Shown here in pieces: positions 58,141 to 64,000 of a DNA stretch of 64,000 nt (positions within the stretch are counted from its first letter, which is position 1; every line of letters begins with the position of its first letter). Source of the stretch: DASXRC01 sp036506495 (GTDB lineage: Bacteria > Actinomycetota > Actinomycetes > Mycobacteriales > Micromonosporaceae); NCBI GenBank assembly GCA_036506495.1, contig DASXRQ010000104.1, positions 1 to 64,000 on the forward strand. Direction: 5' to 3'. The notes below the pieces were generated by a model, which saw only the letters and a list, made by a program, of their open reading frames with translations, made no database searches and had not been told where the DNA came from. The translations under genes and the position numbers were made by a program.

Positions 58141-58383
58141 TCACGGTCGAGGCACCAGATGGTCGAAGTCGCCGTCGCAGACCCCGAGGATGAATGCCTC
58201 GATCTCAGCCGCGGTGTAGATCAGGGCCGGACCCTCCGGATCTCGCGAGTTCCGGACCGCCACTCCCGCAGCGCCCGGCAGCGGGGCCACCTCGACACAG
58301 TCGCCGCTGGGGCTGATGCGCTGGCCCCTGCGCCAGGCGAGCGGAAGGTGCCCAGCCGGCATCCCGTTGTATGGCTGATCCAT
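58141..58383 (-). CDS. DUF397 protein
   Basis: 80 residues. The family core reads SGDCVEVAPLPGAAGVAVRN followed by SRDPEGPALIYTAAEIEAFI. The start ATG 58383 has GAGGAG six bases before. It lies just upstream of the XRE/DUF5753 gene on the same strand. Pairs of this type, such as those around WhiJ in Streptomyces, affect development and may behave as toxin-antitoxin-like modules; this is known for only a few members. Confidence 0.93.
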   Translation of the reverse strand: MDQPYNGMPAGHLPLAWRRGQRISPSGDCVEVAPLPGAAGVAVRNSRDPEGPALIYTAAEIEAFILGVCDGDFDHLVPRP

Positions 58384-58571
58384 TGATGCTCCTCGTGCAA
58401 CGAACGCTTGCAACTGCATCTGAACTTGCGCTTGCAACGGACGAGCAGCAAGATATCACCTAGGCGGTGTAAACGGGCATGTACTTTAAGTGGCCATCAC
58501 ACCGCTGAACCGCGGGGCCGGCTCATTTGGAGGAACGACACCAGGCAGGATCCGATGACAGGACACCCCTC

Positions 58572-59357
58572 GTGGATCCCGTAATCGCGACGGCAGCCAT
58601 CTCAGCCGCGTTCGGAACCGTCGGCGCATGGCAGATGTATCGTCGCGCGCAGCGCGCCGAGCGGCGCATCGACGCCCTCCGCGGCGAACTGCTGACCGAG
58701 CGCCACGCGGCCAGCCACGACCCGCTCACCGACCTGCTCAACCGGCGTGCCTTCTACCAGCAGGGACTTGCTGTCATCGCCGACCGGGCGCGCCATCCGC
58801 TCGTCACGCTCGTCCTCGATATCGACCGCTTCAAACAAGTCAACGATTGCTTCGGCCACGCGGCCGGCGACGAGGTCCTCGCCACGGTCGGCCGCCGCTT
58901 CGCCACGTACGCCGACGGCAATCTCGTCGCCCGGCTCGGCGGCGACGAGTTCGCCGGCCTCCTCAGCCTCCCGACCGCCGACAGCCAGCGGCTACACCAG
59001 ATCGTGTTCGAGCTCGGCGAGCTGGTGGCGCGCCCCATCGGGCTCGGCGACCACGTCGTTAGCATCACCGCCTCGATCGGGATGGCCACGGTACGCGGAC
59101 CAGACATCGCGGCCTTCGCCGAGGCGCTGCGCGAGGCTGACCACAACATGTACCGCAACCGGGCGACCACCCGCGCGGCCGTCCACCACCGTTCGGCGGA
59201 GCCCGTCCAGCACACCGCGGCGCGGTCCGCCCCACCGAACCGAGGATCGCTCACCCATCACGCCGTCCGGCCGGCCACCGCCGCCGAACGGCAGCCCGAT
59301 TACCCGTCCCGCCGGCCGCCCAGGGCACCTCAAGCCCCTGATCTGCAGCGGAGGTGA
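58572..59357 (+). CDS. Small diguanylate cyclase (GGDEF)
   Basis: 261 residues from GTG 58572. A short hydrophobic segment at the N-terminus (about 4-22) may anchor it, then a helix leads to the GGDEF domain. The active site ARLGGDEFAGLL is intact. The RxxD inhibitory site is missing, so product feedback by that route is unlikely. A ~60-residue basic, Pro/Arg-rich tail follows the domain. It overlaps the next gene by 4 bp (GTGA). Confidence 0.9.
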   Translation: MDPVIATAAISAAFGTVGAWQMYRRAQRAERRIDALRGELLTERHAASHDPLTDLLNRRAFYQQGLAVIADRARHPLVTLVLDIDRFKQVNDCFGHAAGDEVLATVGRRFATYADGNLVARLGGDEFAGLLSLPTADSQRLHQIVFELGELVARPIGLGDHVVSITASIGMATVRGPDIAAFAEALREADHNMYRNRATTRAAVHHRSAEPVQHTAARSAPPNRGSLTHHAVRPATAAERQPDYPSRRPPRAPQAPDLQRR

Positions 59358-59644
59358 GCATGCCGGTCCCAACCATCCACCCAGCCCAGCGCGACCCTGC
59401 CGCCATCGCCCCGACCGACACCTACCATCCAGCCGACCGAGTGTGGGTGTACCGAACGGGAACCTGGCGCGCGGGCATCATCGAACACGCGTCTCCCCGG
59501 GCCGCCACGGTGACCTACCGGACCGGCCCCGGCCGAGGCACCGGCGTGGACACGCTGACGGCGCCGTACGTGCTGCCGCGCACCGACGCCGACCCCCATC
59601 TCGATTCCAGTCACACCATCGGCCGTCCACGACCTGCGTGGTGA
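59354..59644 (+). CDS. Small protein coupled to the diguanylate cyclase gene
   Basis: 96 residues. The centre is strand-rich: HPADRVWVYRTGTWRAGIIE, then ATVTYRTGPGRGTGVDTL and APYVLPRTD, like a small beta-barrel or SH3-like fold. Such a protein following a small GGDEF protein is a recurring actinobacterial arrangement, to my knowledge without assigned function. The GTG start at 59354 overlaps the GGDEF stop; ATG 59360 is an alternative. Confidence 0.8.
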   Translation: MSMPVPTIHPAQRDPAAIAPTDTYHPADRVWVYRTGTWRAGIIEHASPRAATVTYRTGPGRGTGVDTLTAPYVLPRTDADPHLDSSHTIGRPRPAW

Positions 59645-59722
59645 CCTGCCGCCCCCATACCAGTGGCACGACGTCTCGAAGTCGATCAGCGGAAGGTGTA
59701 CGCCGTGCCGCATGATCGGACG

Positions 59723-60142
59723 CTACCCGGGCGGCACGACTCCGACGGTGAGCAGGATGTTGGCGTACAGGCGCTGGTCTCCCGTCGCGACCGCGACCGC
59801 CAGATCCTGGCCGCGTGCGGCGGCGTAGAAGTCGTGCCGGGCGAGGCCGCGCATTTCGACGCCGGGAAGGATGGCCCGGAAACGGGCGAAGATCGGTGGC
59901 TCCGGGCCTTCGTCGGGCCGCATGACCGTGGCCACCTCGACCGGGATCGCAGTGACCACAGCGGCGAGCACATCATCGACCGGTATCTGCCCCGGGCGCA
60001 GATTGAGAAACACCGTTGTCGCGTTGGGTCCGACTGCGGTCGCGTGCGGGTAGTTGCCGTCGGCCAGCAGCACGGTGGAACCGTGGCCGGCGGCGGCCAG
60101 CGCGGCGAGCAACTGCGGATGGATCAACGGATAGCGCAGCAC
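59723..60142 (-). CDS. RbsD/FucU family sugar mutarotase
   Basis: 139 residues. It starts MLRYPLIHPQLLAALAAAGH with the catalytic His in GHG, then VLLADGNYPHATA. The end carries VATGDQRLYANILLTVGV, with the conserved Tyr-Ala-Asn. The family interconverts pyranose forms of fucose or ribose. No transporter gene is adjacent. The GTG start has AAAGGA upstream. Confidence 0.93.
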   Translation of the reverse strand: MLRYPLIHPQLLAALAAAGHGSTVLLADGNYPHATAVGPNATTVFLNLRPGQIPVDDVLAAVVTAIPVEVATVMRPDEGPEPPIFARFRAILPGVEMRGLARHDFYAAARGQDLAVAVATGDQRLYANILLTVGVVPPG

Positions 60143-60371
60143 GGCGGGTCCTTTGCGAGTCAGCCGGGTACCGCGACGATTGTCCTATTAGGGACTATGC
60201 CGCACTAGAGGGAGCGCCAGCGCACAGCCGCCGGCGCTCGGTCTCATAGTCCGCCGCGAGTTCGTTGATCAACTCGCCGGCGTGTCGTCGCTCACGCCAC
60301 GGGTGGCTGCCGCGACACCGAGGTGATCGAGTGCACGCTGCCCTGCACGCCTGACCGGGCGGCTATTCGCT
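60143..60371. other. Gene-free stretch with an inverted repeat and a coding-like remnant
   Basis: GCGAGTT-N8-AACTCGC (60256-60277) is a perfect 7-bp inverted repeat. On the minus strand the frame through it reads HAGELINELAADYETERRRL to a stop at about 60196, which looks like a real protein end, but no start codon or ribosome site precedes it. It may be a gene fragment. GTCC and GGAC arms around 60179-60192 may be a site for the FucU promoter. Confidence 0.35.
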
Positions 60372-61040
60372 CTACGTAGGCTCGCTGGCCTGCGGCCGCG
60401 CCGAGCGAGTCGCCGTCACCATGAAGACCACGTGCCGGCCCACGTTGACGGCGTGGTCCGCATACCGCTCGTAGTAGCGACCGAGCAACGCGGTATCCAC
60501 AGCCGCCTCGGCCCCTGCGGTCCATTCGTCGCTGAAGATCACCCGGAACAGCGAGCGGTGCAGCTCGTCCATGGCGTCGTCGTCCTGCTCCAGTTGGGCC
60601 GCGGCAACCGCGTCCTGGGCCGCGATCGCCGGCCCGATCTTGCTGGCCATCCGGTCCGCCACCGCACCCATCTCCTTCACGACGGCCGCGACAGGCGCGA
60701 GGACCGCACAGCTCGGGAACCGACGACGGGCCGTTCGGGCGACGTGGTCGGCGAGGTCACCCATGCGCTCCAGGTCCGCGGCGATGTGAAGCGACGTGAG
60801 CACCAGCCGCAGGTCGGAGGCGACGGGAGTCTGGCGGGCCAGGACGATGAACACCCGGTCTTCCACGATTCGATAGAGAGCGTCGATCTCGGCGTCGGCG
60901 GCGACCACGTCGTCCGCAAGCACCCGATCGGGGCTGAGCAGCGCGGACGTGGCGCGCCTCATGGCCACAGCGACCGCTTCGGCCATCGTCACCAGGTTGT
61001 CGCTGATCTCCGCCAACTCGGTTTGGAACTGCTCCCGCAT
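60372..61040 (-). CDS. phoU: Phosphate uptake regulator PhoU
   Basis: 222 residues in two three-helix PhoU repeats. The metal-binding patterns are DDVVAADAEIDALYRIVEDR with DLERMGDLADHVARTA in repeat one, and ERYADHAVNVGRHVVFM in repeat two. PhoU links the Pst phosphate transporter with the PhoR kinase; pst genes are not in this window. The start ATG 61040 has GGAG six bases before; an ATG-like start 15 bp earlier has none. The 229 bp downstream to the FucU-like gene hold no convincing gene. Confidence 0.95.
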   Translation of the reverse strand: MREQFQTELAEISDNLVTMAEAVAVAMRRATSALLSPDRVLADDVVAADAEIDALYRIVEDRVFIVLARQTPVASDLRLVLTSLHIAADLERMGDLADHVARTARRRFPSCAVLAPVAAVVKEMGAVADRMASKIGPAIAAQDAVAAAQLEQDDDAMDELHRSLFRVIFSDEWTAGAEAAVDTALLGRYYERYADHAVNVGRHVVFMVTATRSARPQASEPT

Positions 61041-61076
61041 CCGTACTCCGATCACCCGCGGGCTAACCTACCCCAG

Positions 61077-61742
61077 TCATCGGCGCTCGAGGTCCGAGGC
61101 TTGCCCCAGGAGACACACGACGTCCTCGGGGCGATCGGCGACAAGATCCCGCCCGGTGCTGCCACCGGGCGAAGCCCAACGAGCGTGTATGCCGAGTGAT
61201 CCAGCCGCTCGGGCGCATTGGAGATCGACGTCCGCATCACCTACGTACGCGGTTTGCTCTGCGGTCACCCCCATGCCGTGGCAGGCCATGTGCAGGCCGT
61301 GCGGCGCGGGCTTAGGACTGTTCACGTCATCGCCACCGACCACGACCGCGAAGGCGTCGTCGAGCCCGGCTCTCGCGAGCAACAGCCACGCGGCGCGGCG
61401 GGTGGCGGACGTGTAGACGCCAATGCGATACCCCGACGAGCGGAGCGACCTCAGCATGTCGCGAACGCCCGGGAAGGGCTCGACGTCGACGCTTCTCAGG
61501 TCGAGGCGGCGGTAGTACTCGGCCATGTCCTCGGCGGTGGTAGGCCTACCAAGGAAGTGCGCCAGCACGACGGGTGCAGGCCCGAGGTGCCACGCCGCAA
61601 TGACGTCACTCACGCCCAGTGTGGGGCCACCTCGACAACGGATCGTGTCGGCGTACGCCGCAGGCGCCGCTCTCATCGAATCCACCAGGGTGCCGTCGAG
61701 ATCGAAGACGGCCGCGGTGATTGCACGTGGTCGAGGCATCAC
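61077..61742 (-). CDS. HAD-superfamily phosphatase (phosphoglycolate-phosphatase-like)
   Basis: 221 residues. The catalytic motif VFDLDGTLVDS holds the nucleophile and acid Asp. A helical cap domain follows, then motif II in GVYTSATRRA, motif III Lys in NSPKPAPHG, and motif IV YVGDADVDLQCARAAG. It hydrolyses a small phosphate ester in the cytoplasm. The GTG start at 61742 is followed by an ATG one codon later; either may be used. It lies 36 bp upstream of phoU on the same strand. Confidence 0.93.
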   Translation of the reverse strand: MMPRPRAITAAVFDLDGTLVDSMRAAPAAYADTIRCRGGPTLGVSDVIAAWHLGPAPVVLAHFLGRPTTAEDMAEYYRRLDLRSVDVEPFPGVRDMLRSLRSSGYRIGVYTSATRRAAWLLLARAGLDDAFAVVVGGDDVNSPKPAPHGLHMACHGMGVTAEQTAYVGDADVDLQCARAAGSLGIHARWASPGGSTGRDLVADRPEDVVCLLGQASDLERR

Positions 61743-61745
61743 GGG

Positions 61746-63038
61746 TCAATCTGGTTTGCGGTACATGCGGTAGTGCAGGACGAGGAAAGACAGCCCGAAC
61801 ACCCAGAAGGCGTGCTCAGCCACCAACTGGTCGTGAGCGACGAAGACGTCGAGTTGCTCGGCGAAGCCGTGCACGCTCAGAGCTGTCAGCCTGCGGGTCT
61901 CGGCGTCTATGTACGTCAGGTAGTGGCCGGGATGCCCACCAGCGCCGCGGCTGCTGAGGGTGAGTCCGCCGTCTGGTCGAGGCCGTGGCTCCAGCGTGGC
62001 GGTGAAGCTGGCCTGTGGCAAGGGAAAGCCGACGCTGACGAACCCCTCGTCGCCGTGCCGGTAGGTGGTGTAGATGCCTACATAGATCGGCTCGTCGGTG
62101 TCGGCGAACGAGCGGATCCAGCCCCGGACACTGACGACGCCCTCCTGCTCGCGGCTGATGGTGTCGATCCGGCTGCGAATGCCGCGCTGCGTCTCGCGTT
62201 GGTTCATCGGTACGCTCGCCTGCCCGAGCGGCCTGGCCACCAGGGCTCGGTAGAGCAGGTAGCCCGGTCGTACCCACAACCGCCAGGCCGGGACGATGTC
62301 CAGGGTGAAACGGGTGGTGTGCTCGTAGAAATCGCGTACGCGTGGGTCAACGTCGCCGGGGTCGAAACGCGGGCCGGCCAGCTCGTCCAGCGAAGACACG
62401 ATCCCGACGTCGGGGGCGTCGGCGTGGTACACGCCACCGACCGCCGCAGCAAGATCGCGAACGTAGCCGGTCCCGACGTAGCGCGTGCGGGCTTCGAGCG
62501 GCACGACGAACGGCAGCTCGGCGGCGTCAACCCTCTCGGCGAGCAGACTGACCTGGGGATCGCGGAAGAGGATCGCGGACAACACACGAAAGCTCGTGAC
62601 GGCCGCGGCGGCCACGATGGCGCCGGGCACGTCTGTCCACGCTGCGTGCAGCGCCCAGCCAACGCCGACCCCGACCAGCGGACCGAGCACGACCTTCTGC
62701 GGCCTCACACCGAGCACCCCGGCAAGCACGCCCGCGACCAGGCCTACAAGGATCGGACCGAGGCCGGCCAGCCGCCCGAGCGCCCAGCCGAGGGGGGCCA
62801 TCACCGCGGCGCTCATCAAGATCCGCGACCAGAGCGCCGGTATCTCGCCCGGCCGTTGCCGTGCTCGGGCCACCACCTCCCCGACGCCCAGCAGCGCGGC
62901 TCCGACCAGCGTGCCCACCGCGATGGCGGCAACGCCCCAGCCGGCCGTCACGGCCGCGCCGGCAACCGCACCGATGGCGGACGCGAGACCGGCCGAACCG
63001 GGCCGATCGGCCCGCGAGGCGGAGCCCTCGACGATCAC
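61746..63038 (-). CDS. Membrane protein with large C-terminal soluble domain, unrecognised
   Basis: About 430 residues from GTG 63038 (63041 is also possible; TAGGAT lies four to seven bases upstream). Five to six hydrophobic helices occupy ~20-170. The remainder is soluble and begins EARTRYVGTGYVRDLAAAVG. A charged, conserved-looking core reads DFYEHTTRFTLDIVPAWRLW, later HYLTYIDAETRRLTALSVHG. One more hydrophobic stretch near the C-terminus (FWVFGLSFLVLHYRMYRKPD) could be a final helix. I recognise no family. It ends three bases before the HAD start. Confidence 0.75.
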   Translation of the reverse strand: MIVEGSASRADRPGSAGLASAIGAVAGAAVTAGWGVAAIAVGTLVGAALLGVGEVVARARQRPGEIPALWSRILMSAAVMAPLGWALGRLAGLGPILVGLVAGVLAGVLGVRPQKVVLGPLVGVGVGWALHAAWTDVPGAIVAAAAVTSFRVLSAILFRDPQVSLLAERVDAAELPFVVPLEARTRYVGTGYVRDLAAAVGGVYHADAPDVGIVSSLDELAGPRFDPGDVDPRVRDFYEHTTRFTLDIVPAWRLWVRPGYLLYRALVARPLGQASVPMNQRETQRGIRSRIDTISREQEGVVSVRGWIRSFADTDEPIYVGIYTTYRHGDEGFVSVGFPLPQASFTATLEPRPRPDGGLTLSSRGAGGHPGHYLTYIDAETRRLTALSVHGFAEQLDVFVAHDQLVAEHAFWVFGLSFLVLHYRMYRKPD

Positions 63039-63113
63039 CACCGGGATCCTACCGGCGCCCCGGGCTTGCGCAGGTTCCTGCGAAACGGGTCGCCGCGGAC
63101 CGATGATGAGAGG

Positions 63114-64000
63114 GTGTTCACGACACAGCCAGTCGAGGTGCCCAGAAGGCCGGTGGCGGAGCTCACGGAGGTGATCGGCTCGGACCGCACGGTCCGGTTG
63201 ATCGAGACGGCCACGGAATTCCGGAGAGGGCTCGGTGGCCGGGTGATCTGGACGTTCAGCTCCACCGTGACCGGGGGCGGCGTGGCCGAGATGCTGTACG
63301 CCCTGGTCGGATACACGAAGGACCTGGCGGTCGATACGCGGTGGCTCGTGATCGGCGGCGACAACGAGTTCTTCCGGATCACCAAACGGGTGCACAACCG
63401 TATCCACGGTCAGGCCGGCGACGACGGCGGCCTGGGCGCGGCCGAACGCGCCCACGTCGAAGAGGTGCTCAACGCCAATGTCGAGAGCATCGCCGACCGG
63501 GTAAGCCCCGGCGATCTGGTGCTCCTGCACGATCCGCAAACCGCCGGCATGGCCCGCGCCATGGCCGAACGCGGTGCGCTCGTCGTCTGGCGCTCGCACA
63601 TCGGCATCGATGCCGAGAACGAGCACACCCAATCGGCGTGGGAGTTCCTGAGCCCCCTCCTCGCGTACGCCCGGGGCTTTGTCTTCTCCAGGCGGTCGTA
63701 CGTGCCGGCCGTGCTGTCCGAGCGGCCGACCTGGATCATCCCGCCGTCCATCGATCCGTTCTCGCCGAAGAATGAGCCGCTGACCGATCCGGTGGCCCGG
63801 GCGATCCTCATCACGTCGGGCCTGCTACCGGGGACGCCCAGCGTCGCGCCAACGTACATCCGGCGGGACGGGTCGCCGGGAGAGGTCAGCCGGCCGGCCT
63901 GGCTGGCGGCGGAGGAGCTGCCTGGGCCCGATGACCCGATCGTCGTCCAGGTGTCGCGGTGGGACCGACTGAAGGACATGACCGGCGTGCTGCGGGCGTT
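63114..64000 (+). CDS. Trehalose synthase-like GT4 glycosyltransferase (TreT type), 3' truncated
   Basis: The first 295 codons are present; the frame is still open at the right edge. IWTFSSTVTGGGVAEMLYAL is the N-terminal donor/acceptor loop of GT4 trehalose glycosyltransferring synthases. WLVIGGDNEFFRITKRVHNR, LVLLHDPQTAGMA, VWRSHIGIDAENEHT and PIVVQVSRWDRLKDM follow in the expected order. It would join NDP-glucose and glucose to give trehalose. GATGAT lies six bases before the GTG start. It is divergent from the unknown membrane protein, with 75 bp between. Confidence 0.92.
   Translation, partial: MFTTQPVEVPRRPVAELTEVIGSDRTVRLIETATEFRRGLGGRVIWTFSSTVTGGGVAEMLYALVGYTKDLAVDTRWLVIGGDNEFFRITKRVHNRIHGQAGDDGGLGAAERAHVEEVLNANVESIADRVSPGDLVLLHDPQTAGMARAMAERGALVVWRSHIGIDAENEHTQSAWEFLSPLLAYARGFVFSRRSYVPAVLSERPTWIIPPSIDPFSPKNEPLTDPVARAILITSGLLPGTPSVAPTYIRRDGSPGEVSRPAWLAAEELPGPDDPIVVQVSRWDRLKDMTGVLRA

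Noticed and set aside
60292..60525. 77-codon minus-strand ORF overlapping the end of phoU
   Set aside because: It is phoU sequence read in a wrong frame for most of its length and has no ribosome site.

Overview
The window is about 71-72% G+C, densely packed, with strong G/C preference in third codon positions, many GTG starts and frequent 4-bp stop/start overlaps. This marks a high-GC actinobacterium. The LLM-class flavin oxidoreductase, DUF6458, DUF1707 and DUF4389 small membrane proteins, the XRE/DUF397 pair and the small GGDEF protein with its 96-residue companion suggest a filamentous Micromonosporaceae-like organism. The family assignment is inference. I found no tRNA or rRNA gene, insertion sequence, phage gene or CRISPR array.

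Layout. 1-7.2 kb is carbohydrate uptake and catabolism: the end of a sugar ABC permease, a GH13 alpha-glucosidase, an MFS transporter behind two near-identical palindromic operators, and xylose isomerase coupled to xylulokinase. 7.2-10.6 kb carries a polyprenyl-phosphate sugar transferase and a membrane-anchored VWA protein. 10.7-13.1 kb holds a crotonase followed by the most unusual locus here: a 90-residue protein with eight DGGA motifs, one base before a cupin/JmjC-type 2-oxoglutarate oxygenase. 13.1-15.6 kb has a DUF1684 protein and two overlapping genes that share one uncharacterised C-terminal domain. 15.6-18.6 kb has DinB coupled to a stand-alone PheRS-like protein of mitochondrial domain architecture, with a structured leader. 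18.6-24.1 kb includes dodecin, a Na+/Ca2+ exchanger and a large GGDEF-EAL enzyme.

24.1-31.4 kb is a run of small stress and modification genes (acetyltransferases, azoreductase/TetR pair, methyltransferases, AraC/VOC/hydrolase) and contains a tandem 42-bp hairpin repeat. 31.5-35.0 kb is a complete ABC-2 exporter plus DesK/DesR-type two-component operon. 35-39 kb has an LLM oxidoreductase, small membrane proteins and a secreted S1 protease. 39.2-42.6 kb is a fumarate reductase/succinate dehydrogenase operon frdABCD, led by an unknown Cys-containing small protein. 42.6-48.1 kb has an ECF42-type sigma factor with its YCII partner, an ornithine-cyclodeaminase-like enzyme and a TetR/MFS divergon. 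48.2-57.1 kb has SRPBCC proteins with an ArsR regulator, a HemK-like methyltransferase, a MarR unit with a palindromic operator, and a ZIP transporter behind an IdeR/DtxR-like box. 57.1-64 kb has an XRE/DUF397 pair, a small diguanylate cyclase, a FucU-like protein, PhoU, a HAD phosphatase, an unknown membrane protein and the start of a TreT-like trehalose synthase that runs off the window.

Regulation visible in sequence: many genes have no Shine-Dalgarno but a TANNNT-like hexamer exactly six bases before the start codon, the pattern of leaderless actinobacterial transcripts. Palindromic operators lie next to most single-component regulators.
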